Part shown: positions 32,201-47,200 of the stretch, piece by piece
Numbering within the stretch: the stretch's first letter is position 1
Layout: each line of letters begins with the position of its first letter
Assembly: GCA_012932295.1 (NCBI GenBank)
Contig: JAAONU010000016.1
Span: forward strand, 29,077,290-29,141,289
Length of the DNA: 64,000 bases
Direction of reading: 5' to 3'
DNA from: Cyclina sinensis
Lineage: Eukaryota > Mollusca > Bivalvia > Venerida > Veneridae
The notes under the pieces: model-generated
Databases searched by the model: none
Seen by the model: only the letters and a program-made list of their open reading frames with translations
Told to the model about the DNA's origin: nothing
Program-made: the position numbers and the translations under genes

Positions 32201-35200
32201 GATGCTCCATTTAAAATATCTAAGTTTTAGATATTTGTGGTTTTAGACAAAAGGTTTTTAGCTCACCATAGCTGGCTCAGGGTGAGCTATTAGGATCGAT
32301 GAATGTCCGTCGTCCCTCGTCTGTCGTCCGTTCACATTTAGTTCGTTAACACTCTACTGGACACATTTTTGCTCCAATTGTCACGAAACTTGGTCAGGAT
32401 GTTTGTCCCAATAATTACTCGGACGAGTTCGAATATGGGTCATGTGGGGTCAAAAACTTGGTCACTGAGCCCAAATATGGAAAAACCTTGTTAACACTTT
32501 AGAGGTAACATTTTTAGCCCAAATATCCTAATAATATGTCAAAAAAGTTGTTTCCATGATTTCTAGCTCAAGTTCGAATATGGGTAATCTTGGGTCAAAA
32601 ACTAGGTCACAGAGCCCAAATATGGAAAAACCTTGTTAACACTTTAGAGGTCACATTTTCAGTCCAAATTTCCTTGTAATAAGTCAGAAAGGTTATTTGG
32701 GTGATTTCTAGCACAAGTTCGAATATGGGTCATCTGGGGTCAAAAACTAGGTCACTGAGCCCAAATATGGAAAAACCTTGTTAACACTTTAGAGGTAACA
32801 TTTTTAGCCCAAATATCCTTGTAGTATTTCAGAAAGGTTATTTGGATGATTTCTAGCCCAGGTTCGAATATGGGTCATCTGGGGTCAAAAACTAGGTCAC
32901 TGAGACCAAATATGGAAAAACCTTTTTATCACTCTAGAGGTAACCTTTTTAGCCCAAATTTCCTGAAAAACTGTCAGAAAGCTTGTTAAGATGATTTCTA
33001 GCTCAAATTGGAATATGGGTCATGTGGGGTCAAAAACTAGGTCACTGAGCCCAAATATGGAAAAACCTTGTTAACACTTTAGAGGTAACATTTTTAGCCC
33101 AAATATCCTTGTAGTATTTCAGAAAGGTTATTTGGATGATTTCTAGCCCAGGTTCGAATATGGGTCATCTGGGGTCAAAAACTAGGTCACTGAGACCAAA
33201 TATGGAAAAACCTTTTTATCACTCTAGAGGTAACCTTTTTAGCCCAAATTTCCTGAAAAACTGTCAGAAAGCTTGTTAAGATGATTTCTAGCTCAAATTG
33301 GAATATGGGTCATGTGGGGTCAAAAACTAGGTCACACAGCCCAAATACGGTAAAACCTTGTTAACACTCTAGAGGTCACATTTTTAGCCCAAATTTCCTG
33401 AAAAACTGTCAGAAAGCTTGTTAAGATGATTTCTAGCTCAAGTTGGAATATGGGTCATGTGGGGGTCAAAAACTAGGTCGCACAGCCCAAATATGGTAAA
33501 ACCTTGTTAACACTCTAGAGGTAACATTTTCAGCCCAAATATCCTGGAAATATGTCAGATAGGTTGTTTCGATGATTTCTAGCTCAAGTTCGAATATGGG
33601 TAAACTGGAGTCAAAAACTAGGTCACACAGCCTGAATATTGAAAAAACTTGTTAACACTCTAGAGGTAATATTTTCAGCCCAAATATTCTGGAAATATGT
33701 CAGAAAGGTTATTTCGATGGTTTCTAGGTCAAGATCGAATATAAGGTCATCTGGGGTCAAAAACTAGGTCACAGAGCCCAAAAATAGAAATATCTTGTTA
33801 AGGCTCTAGAGGCTACTGTTTCAGTCCAAATATCCTGACAGTTTGTCAGAAAGGTTGTTTGGTTGTTCAAATTATTAGATTAGGTTAAAGGTCATGGAGG
33901 TTAAAAACAGATTTATCTATTGTACCTCATAAAGCCTTCATTTATAGACCAATATCTTTGATATTCAATATATAGGTTCCTTGCAAGGATCTCTACCCAT
34001 GGGTAGGGTTTAAGGTCACTGGGTCAAGGTCAAGGTCACCATAGCTTATAATAGATATTTCTACTTTCTGTCATAGAGCCTTTATTTATTGACTGATATT
34101 TTACATATTTGGTTTGTAGGCACTTATATATTTTCAATTAAAAAATGAAATACTGCGTAACAGCAAACCTACAGCCAAAGTACTCAGGTGAGCGATCCAG
34201 GGCCATCATGGCCCTCTTGTTTAAAATTTTGCCTATATAACATCAACTGACCCCTGGGGCAGGGCCAAATTTGACCCCATTGGCATAATTTGAACAAATT
34301 AGGTAGAAGACAAATCTCAAGGCTCAGGGCCTTGTTGTTCACTAGACTGCTACATAACATATCTTAAGGCTCAGGGCCTTGTGGTTTCAGACAAGAAGAT
34401 TTTTAAAGTTTCACTATATAAGCCTATGTTAAATAAATTGACCCCTGGGGTGGGGCTAAATTTGACCCCAGGGGTATAATTTCAACAAATTTGTAAGAGG
34501 TCCACTAGACAATATTACATACTAAATCTTAAGGCTCAGGGCCTTGTGGTTTCAGACAAGAAGATTTTCAAAGTTTTTCCTTTCAGTTGCCATAGCAACC
34601 AGAGTTCTTGATGAAATTGAATTCTTTGAACAACTTTGGTAGAGCTTCATGCAAAGAATATCCCAGGCATGTTTTGTCAATGTTTGCTTAGCGGATTAGG
34701 AGGAGAAGTCGTTCAAGTCAAATTGTTGACGAAGCATGATGCACGCGGGACAATCGACGATCCCAAAAGCTCACCCTGAGCTGTGCTGAGGTGAGCTAAA
34801 AAGTAAAGTAATAACATCACAATCTAAAAGGGTTTACCTTATGGATAGACAGAAAAGCCTTTAACAATTATTTACCTTCTGCATTACAACAGTTCATCAT
34901 GTATACAGGGGTTGTAACCTTAAAATCTTACATTTTACAGTTTGGTAACAAAATGACTTGAAAACAAATTACCTTTTGCATTACATCTGATAAACCATAC
35001 TCCATGTGTTTTGCCAGGCCTATGTATGTTCTACACTTTGTCAGAAAGTCTTCGGTCAGTACATTATCTAACTGTTGGAAGTAACTTCTAAGATCACCGG
35101 GTGTTTCTTTGTATTGGAGAGGTATCAGACAGTCACTCTGAAACAAATGTACACTAAAGCAAACAAAACTTTAATGCTGCAGTTTAGAATACCTACACAC

Positions 35201-38200
35201 AATTCAATTGAAAACCTCTCCGATGGTTGCCTGATATACTTACTGCACAACAAATTCTGTTTCTCTTCCATTACATTAAACAAGCATTATCAGAAGAGTA
35301 ATTTAATTGCAATATAAAGTCTACTAACTAATACCACTGATATGCAGAAGCTAGGTAAGTCCTCAATGAATTATTTTTTATCAATATTCATATTCTAAAA
35401 GAAAGAAACATAGTACCTTCGATTTTTTAATGGTTTTTTGGATTATTAGTTACCTTTCAATTATTTAAGGTATGTAAGCCAGATATCTACGACTACAACT
35501 GGGGAAACACTACTGCAAACAGACTATTACCTTATACAATGTCTTAAAGCGACTGACTCACAGACGATGATAAAAAGAAAATGTTTATACATCTTGAAAT
35601 TCTTGCTGTAATCGTGAAGGACATATTTCAACTAAGTTACTGACTCAGTTTTTGTTACAGAAAAACATCAAAAAAAAAGTTTTACACACTTTTATCGGTA
35701 AAAAGTTTACCCTGTTAGTCACGGGATAGATACTTTAGTTATAACATTAATTTTGAGGCGCTCTAAAAACTAGATGCCGTGGCTCAGTGGGCTAAGTCGT
35801 TGTTCTATATTTTACTGACCGAAAGGTCGTGGGTTCGAATCCTGGTAAAGACAAAACTTTTTTTTTCATTTTTCATGGTGCATAGAAGCATAATACTATA
35901 CTTTTTCCATAGTATATTAAATCCTCTTAAATCTAAAAGAATAAAAAATTTCAGCAAAATTTTGTGAGTCAGTCGCTTTAATTACTTAAAATCAAAAAGG
36001 TAAAAAAAATCTTGAAACATATGAATCCCACTTCAGTTCCTCTAACCCTGAACCACTACTCCACACAACTGGCTCCTTCACAACACACTCTGTCAGGAAA
36101 TTGTCATACTGCAACATTTGATCTTTGTCTGTCTGCAGGGTAGCTGTTTAAGTTTCTAATCCTAACTCTGATGGAAGGCCCTCTACAGACTATGATAATT
36201 TACATGAGAACTAAAGATGTGTCCATAAGACATGGATGTCCCTAAATTCTGCTGTATTGTCACAAAATCCTGCCTGTACAACTACAGGTGCATATAACAG
36301 TGTTCTTAACAATAAGTAGTCTAAAACTGCTATTTTTTGCCTAATCAGGGGGCATAACTCTGTTGATCTCAAATAAAATTGTGCCAAAATACCCAGGTGT
36401 GTAAGTTTTCATGCTGTCAACTACTCATAGAAAGTTTAATGGCTCTAGGAGTTAATTTTGGAATTAATGCGACCCCAGTCTAACTAGAACTGCCACTGTC
36501 ATGGCATGAATACCCCCGCATAGTGCTTGGTCAGAATCAACAGGGGTCATTTAGAGGTCATGGACAACCTCCCTGCCAAATCTGAGAGTACAAAGCCAGT
36601 TTTTTGTAGTCAAGGCCCCGGTGACCTTGACCTTTGACCCAGTGACCTAAGACTGAGGGTTAAAAGGATTCTTAAATTATTGGGCGGACAAGCTTTTTTT
36701 TAGTCAAAGCTCTTGTGACCATGGCCTTTGACCCAGTGACCTCAAAATAAATAGGGGTCATCTACTGGTCCTGACAAACCTCTTTGCTAAATATGAAGAC
36801 TGTGGGTCAAAGGATTCTTAAGTTATTGGGCGGACAACCTTTTTAGTCAAGGCTCCTGTGACCTTTGACCCAGTGACCTCAAAATAAATAGGGGTCATCT
36901 ACTGGTCATGTCCAACCTCCACACCAAATATGAAGGCAGTGGGTCAAAGGATTCTTAAGCTATTGCGTAGACAAGTTTTTTGTAGTCAAGGCATCTGTGA
37001 ACTTGAACCTTTGACCCAGTGACCTCAAAATCAATCGGGGTCATCTACTGGCCATAACCAATCTCCAGACCAAGTAAGATGTCTGTGGGATAAAGGATTC
37101 TTAAGTTATTGGGCAAACAAGGCCTGTGACCATTACCTTTTACCCAGTGACCTCAAATTAAATGGGAATCATCAACTGGTCATGACCAACCTGCACACCA
37201 AATATGAAGACTGTGGGTCAAAGGATTCTTAAGTGATTGGGCGGAAAAGCTTTTTTAGTCAAGGCTCATGTGACCTTTGACCCAGTGATCTCAAAATAAA
37301 TAGGGTTTATCTATTGGTCATGACCAACTTCCACACCAAATATGAAGACTGTGGGTCAAAGGATTCTTAAGTTATTGGGCGGACAATTTTTTTGTAGTCA
37401 ATGCCCCTGTGACCTTGATCTTTGACCCAGTGACCTCAAAATCAATAGGGGTCATCTACTGGCCATGACTAATCTCCAGACCAAGTAAGATGACTGTGGG
37501 TAAAAAGGATTCTTAAGTTATTGGGCAGACAAGGCCTGTGACCATGACCTTTTACCCAGTGACCTCAAAATAAATAGGGGTCATCTACTGGTCATGACAA
37601 ACCTCCACACCAAATATGAAGACTGTGGGTCAAAGGATTCTAAAATTATTGGGCGGACAAGCTTTTTTAGTTAAGGCTCATGTGACCTTTGACCCAGTGA
37701 CCTCAAATTAAATAGAGGTCATCTACTGGTCATGATGAACCTCCACACCAAGTATGAAGACTGTGGGTCAAAGGATTCTTAAGTTTTTTGGTGGACAAGT
37801 TTTTTGTAGTTTGTGACCTTGACATTTGACCCAGTGACCTCAAAATAAATAGGGGTCATCTACTGGACATGACCATTCTCCAGACCAAGTAAGATGTCTA
37901 TGGGTCAAAGGATTCTTAAGTTATTGGGCGGACAAGGAAAAACTGAGGGACGGCTGGACTTCCTTGTGAGGGGGTATAAAAGAGCATTTTTTTGTTTAAT
38001 GAGTGAGCATGACTCTGCTGATCTCCAAAATTTTTGCATCAAAATACCAAGGTGTGCATGTTCACAGGCTGAAAACTATTCTTAGACAAGAAATTGGCAG
38101 AACCGATGGATGCTCCCCCAATTAATGCCAAGTCCAAAAGGGCTATTGTTCAATATGTATTTTTTTTAAAGTATGAAAAATAACAAAAGGCAATAACTCC

Positions 38201-41200
38201 TAAATTATGCAAAATAGAGTTATGGTTCTTGCTTGCTGCACTTCTTCTCATAAAGACCTATCTACCAATAAAGTTCATGTTAATATCTCTTATACTTTGT
38301 GAGATATGCCCCGGAAAAAAAAAATTATGAAAAATTTCAAAAGGCAATAACTCAAAAATTAATACAGCAAGAGTTATGGTTCTTGTGCACTGCACTGTTA
38401 ATCAATGAGATCTATCTACTTATAAAGTTTCAAGTTGATAAGTCTTATACTTTGTGAGATATGCCCCGGACAATAAATAAGTATGAGAAATTTCAAAAGG
38501 CAATAACTCAAAAATTAATAAAGCAAGAGTTATGGTTTTTGTGCACTGCACTGCTCCTTAATGAGATCTAACTACCTATGAAGTTTGGTCTTGATATCTG
38601 TCATAGCTTTTGTGTTATGCTCCGAACAAAATTATGATGGACGGACAAAGCGGCAACTATATGCTAGCCCTTCGGGAAGCATAAAAATTTCATGGCTCTA
38701 GCAGTTATACGTTTGGAGTTACATGCGACAAACTAAAGCAAACCAAACAAAAACTAAAAGCTTACTGGCAGTATAGATTTCCCTTCAGAAACAATGAGAG
38801 CAGATATATTGCACGGAAATTCCTGTTGGTGAAATTCAAAGTCATACTCCATCCTTTGCCAGTTGATGACATTTCCAAGTGACTGAAGGTTTCTCACCCC
38901 TGGAAAACAGAAACAATACAAAATATAAAGACAGGAATACTATATCAACTGCAAATTAAAAGCTATAACAGTGACCAAGATACAGGACATAAAATAAATG
39001 CTAACAACACAGTGAATGTTCACAAATCATGTAAATTAGTTTTAATATATTCATTTTAGCTCAATTGTGAAGAAAGCTTGGAGCTTACGTGAACCAATTT
39101 TCGGTCCACTTCCTGAACCAACCAGTACTGGTGTCATATGAGGAAACTTGGTTGTGGCCCCAGAAGCGCTTCAACCCATGATCTTTGGGTTGAGAAGCAG
39201 ACACTTTAACCACTAGGCCACTTCTCCCCGTTCTCAAAATCCTTCATATTTTTAAAAAAAATCATGCGAATTAGAAGTAACATTGAGTTCTTTTACTTCT
39301 ATGGACTTTGACTGCTAACAAATTTCATATTTATATTGAGATTCAAACCTAGGGTCTTACAATCAAGACACAAATGCTGTTACCACATAACTTTTTATAT
39401 TAAGGTCCATGAGTGTGACAAATTCTAGATTCTAGCATTCCATCCTAACCATCATCTTACCAAATGGCTGAATAAGTCTCACAGGTTTACAAATCAGTTG
39501 ACTTAACCAAGGGGGTGACCTTTAAACTCTGGAGTGATCATTTACAAATATTTTACCATTCACATCCAGTTGTCCTGGTTCAAGTGCTATCTCATCCACA
39601 GTCATGTTAGTATGGTCTGCTAGCTGAAGAATACCTGAGCGCAGTCTGTTGGCCGTGTAATCTTTCTTTGGAGCAAATGACAGTTTGTTCATGTTTTCCA
39701 AGGACATGTGTAGAATATATGACTGCAAGAGAAAAAGGTATAAACCATCATTAGTGCTTCTTTAAACACCAACAGAAACAGAACGACAATAACCTGTTTT
39801 CTGCTATCTTGAGAATTTCATGCACACGTTTAACCAAAACTTTTAATATAACATTTTCCTAACAATCTTACAAAGGAACTGATTTTCTCGTAATCATTAA
39901 ATTAGGTTACTGGGTTTATGAAATCATGAAGTTAAAGATACCTGTGTAGTGAGGTTTGAGAGCAGATGGTGTAGAAGATCCGAGTACAACGTTGAGCGGG
40001 GGCAATTACTCAAGTTCAGTGAAAACTTTCCGAGTGCCATTGCATCTGCCCTGCCATACCTATGAAATAAATACAATAGTATGGTCTCTCGTAACAACTC
40101 TTTGAGCTTATGGTCTGGTATATATTCATCCTACAATTCAAGATGTGTCAAGGGAAACAAACAGTTGCTTGAATAATCCTGAAAAATACTGCAACTACAA
40201 TTTGACGAAACAATTCTAACACTTTCTAATCTATACAGTTCAGAGTTAAGACTATTTGTTCCAGGGACATGATGTTCTTGACCCTTGTAAATCAGAATGG
40301 TGGCCAGAATTACTTGTATTTCTTAATAATGTCTTCAATATTGAATACAACTAGTACTAGTGAAACTGAATATTTTTAAGGAAAATAATCTTGTAATCTG
40401 AAACTGATAAAACAACTGGTTTTACCCGTAAGTCTTCAAATAAGACAAATATTTGAGAAAATACATACACACTGGCTATCAAATGACACAAAAGATATTT
40501 GGCTGCTAATTTATCCCCCAGTACAGCATGTTCCAACACTGACAACAACTCTTGTTTCAAGGTGGTCAACACACTCTGTATGTTCTCCAATACTGAAAAC
40601 AAGAATGGGTATTAAATGAAGTAAATACTAAATCAGAAAATATTAACAGGTTAACAGAACAAAAAACCAACATTCTTCATCATTTCTGTTACTTTTCTTG
40701 AACACTTCTAAATTTGTTACTGATGATTTATTCTGATCACTTTTTCTCGGAAGTATCTGTACTAGACCACTACCATTTGAAAGAACTTTTCAAACAGAGT
40801 TAGGTAGAACTCTATCATACATGTATATAGTCATACTGATCAAATCATCTAAACAAAGGGAGGACTTGTTTACTTACTAAAATCTACCATTTTCTATTTA
40901 ACCACAAACTAGTTTGACCTAATTACTCCACATTCATTTAACTAGATGGGTATTCAGTGGAACACTTGTGTCGCCCTTTGGTACTTTGTTAGAATAACTA
41001 ACAAGAGCCACCGCAAGCGGGGGCCACGCTCAACTTTTTTCTATTTCCAAAGGCAAACACATCAGAGGAAGCACATTGTGGTGAAGGGATTTCAAATGAA
41101 ACATCATTTGGAAATATAAACATACATAACAAAGTTATGGCCAATTTTAGCAACATTCAGAAATTTGACCTTAAAGGTCTAGGTCAAGTTAGGTTTAACC

Positions 41201-44200
41201 TTCTCTGGAGGAATTGTCTAAAAAGTAGTTATGTCCAAGCATGAAGACACTACATCCATTAACAACAAAGATATAGCCAAGTTAAGTAATGTCATAGTCA
41301 TTTAAAGGTCAAGGTAATGCTTGAATTGTTTAACACGTTTCTTTAATTCTCAGTGTTGTTTCGTCCCTGTATAGATCAAATCCGTCCATAAAACCAGAAG
41401 TTTGGCTATTTTAGCAAAATGCAATAATTAGAAATTTGACTGTAAAGGTCATTTAAAGGTTAAGGTCATACTTGAATAATTTAACATGTAGGTTTTGTCA
41501 TAAGCCTTGTTTTGTCCAAGTATTAATAAACATGAGGGCCAATGGCCCTAAAGCACTAACCTGGGTTCAAAGATGAAAGAAATTTTTATGAATGTAATGA
41601 TGCATATCACAGAAACAGATCAATGCAATTTCATTGCCATAGCTCCAAAAACAAAAAGGAGGTCAGTAGGTCTAAATATAGGTCATGAGAGGACATTTTT
41701 GAAATCCAAACAAAAAGCTGTACACACAGTCCAAATTTCACTGCTGTAGCTTTAAAACAAAAAGGTAGGTCAGTAGGTCAAAAACATAGGTCATGTTGTG
41801 ACGTTTTTGAAATCTGTACAAAAACTGTACACATGGTCCAAATTTCATTGCCATAGCTCCAAAAAGTAGGTCAGTAGGTCAAAAATATAGGTCATGCAAT
41901 GACATTTTTGAAATCGGAAAGAAAAACTGTGCACATGGTCCAAATTTCATTGCTGTAGCTAAAAAACAAAAAAGTAGGTCAGTAGGTCAAAAATATAGGT
42001 CATGCTATGACGTTTTTGAAATTGGAACAAAAAACTGTGTACATGGTCCAAATTTCATTGCCATAGCTCCAAAAACAAAAAGTAGGTCAGTAGGTCAAAA
42101 AAATAGGTCATGCTATGACATTTTTGAAATCGGAAAGAAAAACTGTGCACATGGTCCAAATTTCATTTGTGTAGCTAAAAAACAAAAAAATAGGTCAGTA
42201 GGTCAAAAATATAGGTCATGCTATGACATTTTTGAAATTGAAATGAAAAACTGTGCACACAGTCCAAATTTCATTGCTGTAGCTCAAAACCAGAAAGTAG
42301 GTCAGTAGGTCAAAAATATAGGTCATACAATGACATTTTTGAAATCGAAACAAAAAAGTGTTGTTTTGTCTAAGTCTGATTCAAATCCAACCATAAATTA
42401 CATAATTATGGCCAGTTTTAACAAAATTCAATGTTTTGATCTTGACTGTAAAGGTCAACGTCAAACTTGAAATAATCATAATGTCGGATTTGTCACAACT
42501 GTTGTTTAGTCCAAGTTTGAATTAAATCTATAAATAAATGAAAAAGTTATGACAATTTAAGCAAAATTCAATCATGTGACCTTGACGGTCAAGGTAATTT
42601 TAAGGTCATGGTCAAATCTGAGTTATTCAACATGTCGGTTTTGTCATAAGTGTTGTTTTGTCCAAGTATAAATCAAATCCAACCATAAATACTAATGTTA
42701 CGGTCAATTTTAGCAAAATTCAATAATTTGACCTTAAAGGTGAAGGTCATTTATGAGTCAAGGTCAAGTTTAGTCTGGTCAGCTTGAAGGTCTTGTCAAA
42801 AGGGTTGTTGTGTCCAGTCATAAAGAGAATCCACCTATTAATAATAAAGTTATGGCCAATTTTAGCAAAATTCAATATTTTGACCTTGAATATGAAGGTC
42901 ATTTATGAGTCAAGGTCAAGTTTAGTCTGGTCAGCTTGAAGGTCTTCTCCAAAGGGTTGTTGTGTCCAAGAATTAAGAGAAACCACCTACTAATAATAAA
43001 GTTATGGCCAATTTTAGCAAAATTCAATATTTTGACCTTGAATATGAAGGTCATTTAAGAGTCAAGGTCAAGTTTAGTCTGGTCATCTTGAAGGTCTTGT
43101 CCAAAGGGTTGTTGTGTCCAAGTATGAAGATAATCCATCAAGGAATAAAAAAATTATGATCAATGTTCAAGTTTTCGAACGGCAACGACACCATGACTAT
43201 GACAATAACTCGATTTTTTTAAAAAAAAAAGTCGAGCTAAAAATCAAAGAACAAAAAGTGGCATAACTCTGTCAAATGAGACCTTGACCTAAAGATTTTG
43301 GTATCATCACAACCCTGTTGTTGTAAGCAATATAATTTGAAAGTTTGATGAGGAAATGTTAAGAAATGGCAAAGTTATAGCCAACGTTAAGTTTTCGTGA
43401 CGGACAAAGCAATCCTTATGTATCGCCGTTTCTTCAAAAGGGCGACACAAAAACAAGACTCATATATATATTCCACACGATGACTTCTTCCAAGATTCAC
43501 CCAAGTGCTGATGCCCAAAAATGTGGAATGTTAGTCTAGTGAGACTTGAACCAGCAATCTCTGGATAGGGATTCTGGTGCTCTCACCCCCTGACCACTGT
43601 TATTTATTGCTCACTGACTACAACTGAGCACAGTTATTCTACCTTGTATCTTATCTTCCACCGATTCCGGTAATAGAGGGTTCACATGTTTTAAAGGATT
43701 GCACAACACAGCGTGAAGCCGGGGTACAAGGGATGGGGGTGGGGCATGGGCATTCATCTCTTCTTGGGTTTCTTCCACTACATTCACCATGGAGTTTTCT
43801 TCCTCACTGATGATATAAACAAATTACTGCGTAAAATACCACATACTGACTGCAAAAGAGCTTAAATGAACTAGTTTCCATTAATGTGCAACAAAATAAA
43901 GGATCCGAAGATACTTCATTCAAAACACTTCTGTACATTATATGCTCAAATGCAGAAAGAAAGTCAACTGCTGGAACAATAAACTGTGAAGCTAAGAGAA
44001 GTCATTTTTTTACTTGAATGTAGAATTAATCTTCTGCCTGAACACAGCTGACAACTTTTTATTATGTAGTTTCTTTATACAAAAAATCTCCGAGACCCTG
44101 ATCTCTGCAGCTGAAGCTTCCGATAAGATTTCAAACAAAACTGATGTAAATATGCTTGTATTTTTGATGATATCATTTAAGCCTACTTTACTAAGAAGCC

Positions 44201-47200
44201 AATTAACTGCATAAAAACTAGTTGAAATTTTAGATTCTGTTTTGAAATGCCCATATTTAATGAAATGCAAGTTATGTAGATTCCCATAAGCCCTGAAGGA
44301 GTCGCCTTACCTGTCACCATGAAATCTTGCCAGTGAAGGGTCAACTGACAGTACACCAACAAATTCTACAATATCATTCACTTTGAACTTATCAATATCA
44401 TCGTAGACCTGAAATGGGAGTAAGTAACATCAAATAGTTATAAACTGATTTATAAACTGTATATTCAATGCAATTTCTTGCAACTGTTTATTGCGCAATG
44501 ATTCTTTAGATCAGCTACAGCATGATACTTTATCTTTGAATCTCCATCTATGCTGCACTGCATCTTTTGTTTCTGGCAAGAAGCACCGAAGGGATAAAAA
44601 AAAATGTTTACATAACCATCATAATTTCATTCAGTTGTGATTCTTCCGATCACGTTTTTTTTATGTCATATCAAAAGCAAAATTTAATTTCAGTCATTTG
44701 TGTAAAACTTGTATTTTTGTTACTACCAAGCCAAATAGACTAAATTCTTTCTGACTGTGTTCAACAACCAATTAAATTATAGGAAATTAACATGGTATAA
44801 GTTACCTTAACTAGACATGCAGGTCCCTGTTCATTTGGAAGAGGAAAGTTCAAATCCGGTGTGACAAACTGTCCATCAACTGTCAAATACAAACATATTA
44901 ATGATGTTAAATATTTAAACAGCTGCTGGTTAGAAACCAAGAAAACTATTCATATATTTGCATTTATAATGATGAGTTCCTGAATTCCCAAGGAAGTGTG
45001 TCAACAACATCCTAATTCACGGTTACTATTAAAATATGTTGATTGGATGATCACTGTACTATGTAATTCTAGTACTGCAACATGCAAGCAAAGGTGTAAA
45101 AAGTTCAATTTAGTTCAACACTGTTCTTATAATACAGAAAAACAAGCACTATCTTCAAATAAACACAATGACCTTTGACACTGTGACCCAGTGGTTCTAT
45201 TGGACAGAGCTCATTAAGGTGAATAAACATGTGAGGGAAGAAAGCTTTGGATGGAAGCACTTTCATTTTATGACCAAGGTTAATATTTGCTATTTAGTGA
45301 CCTTGACCTTTGACCCTGTGACCTCTAAGTGGGTCTACTGGACAGAGTTCATTAAAGCGAAACAAGAGGGCCAATAGCCCTAAAGCACTCACCTGGGTTC
45401 AAAGATGAAAGAAATTTGCCGTAGCTTTAAAACAATAAAGTAGGCCAGTAGGTCAAAAATATGGGTCATGCTGTGACGTTTTTGAAATCAGTACAAAAAA
45501 CTGTACACATCATACAAATTTCATTGCCATAGCTAAAAAAACAAAAACTAGGTCAGTAGGTCAACAAGAGGGCCAATGGCCCTAAAGCGCTCACCTGGGT
45601 TCAATGATGAAAGAAATTTGCCGTAGCTTTAAAACAAAAAAGAAGTTCAGCAGGTCAAAAATATAGGTCATGCGATGACATTTTGGCAATCGAACGAAAA
45701 CTGTGCACATGGTCCAAATTTCATTACCATGGTCAAGGAATAATGTTTTTGAAATCATCTTGAAAAACTGTACAAATGGTCCAAATTTTATTGCCATAGA
45801 GAAAAACTTTAAAAATGAGAAACAATTTTTGGTGGGGGGGATGACCCCCAGGGGAGGAAGGAAGACCCCACTGTGGTCACAGTGCATACTTCCAAGTATC
45901 TAAGCTCCAGGCCTTGCAGTTTGTGATAAAAGATTTTTAAAGTTTTTTGCTATATAACTCTATGTAAACCATGTGACCCCTTGGGCGGGGCCAGTTTTGA
46001 CACAGTGGCCATGATTTGAACAATCTTGGTAGAGGTCTTCTAGACAATGCTCAACACCAAATATCTAAGCTCCATGCCTTGTAGTTTCTTACTAGAATTT
46101 TTTTTTAAAGTTTTCCCTACATAACTCTATGTAAATTAAGTAAGCCCTGGGCGGGGTCACTTCTGACCCCAGGGTCATAATTTGAACAGTCTTTGTAGAG
46201 GTCCACTAGATGATGCCTTATACCAAATATCTAAGCTTCAGGCCTTACAGTTTCTGACAAGAAGATTTTTAAAGAATTCACTATATAACTCTATGTAAAA
46301 CAAGTGACCCCTTGGGCGGAGCCAATTTTGACTCAGGGGCCATGATTTGAACAATCTTGGTAGAGGTCTACTATACAATGCTCAACACCAAATATCTTAG
46401 CTCCATGCCTTGCGTTTTCAGACAAGAAGATTCTTTAAAGTTTTCCTATACAGTATATTACCACCTTACAACCATGCCGAAATTGAGACCACGCCGCTAT
46501 TACGGGCACTTTTGAAAAGAACCAAACATTTTCATTCTTGTCCTATTGCAGATATTTATCAGAATTAAGACCACAACCGCTAATCCGGTAATACGACCAT
46601 CTTGTCAAGATCATGTTGTATACTTTCTTCTTATTGTAATGTCTCAAATACGACCACTCAAATTGTTGCCCTCCCGGGCATGTCATCAATATCAATCGAG
46701 CACACCGCCATGATTACGACACTGCTTTTTAACAGCTGCATGTGTAAACAAAAGAACTTCTGTGTTGTGAAAAACAAATTTTCTTTAGGTGATTACTGAA
46801 AGTAAGGATACAAAAGTATGATATAAGTGTTATTCAAAATTGATTTGTATTACAAACTGATTGCGACGCGAATAGATAATTGGGAATCGTATGGAATCCT
46901 CGTAGTTATAATTAGTTTTCAGTTTGCAGGGGTTCAAAGCAAAATATAATTTTAGATCGATGCTAACCTACATTTGTATCTTGATCGAATAAGAAAACGG
47001 AATGTAACATCTCATTTTAAAATTTATTCTAACTTCAACAAAATTCAGAAAATTTCAGTTAAATTTTAATTGTGACAGACAAAATCTCCAGCTTGAGAAA
47101 CGAAAATGAATTATTGAAATGTTTATTCATTATTGAAATGTTTATTTATTGAATGTAATAACAACATATATATAGTGATGAATAATGGGTTATGTTCTGT

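Larger units (their letters stand above)
32004..34802 (-). mobile_element. CTCACCTGAG-family element split by an insertion
   Basis: The outer element starts ACAAGAGGGCCATCATGGCC (32,009) and ends with the palindrome AGCTCACCCTGAGCTGTGCT plus GAGGTGAGCT (34,769-34,798). Its monomer is cut at 'gttttagacaaaaggttttt' (about 32,264) and resumes at 'aaaattttgcctatataaca' (about 34,223). Confidence 0.8.

Noticed and set aside
34880..34930. Possible extra MCMBP exon end (minus strand TAATGCAGAAG before GTAAAT), echoing the true TAATGCAAAAG/GTAATT donor 90 bases away
   Set aside because: A stop lies just upstream in the useful frame and no acceptor fits. The true 89-nt exon further on completes the gene without it.
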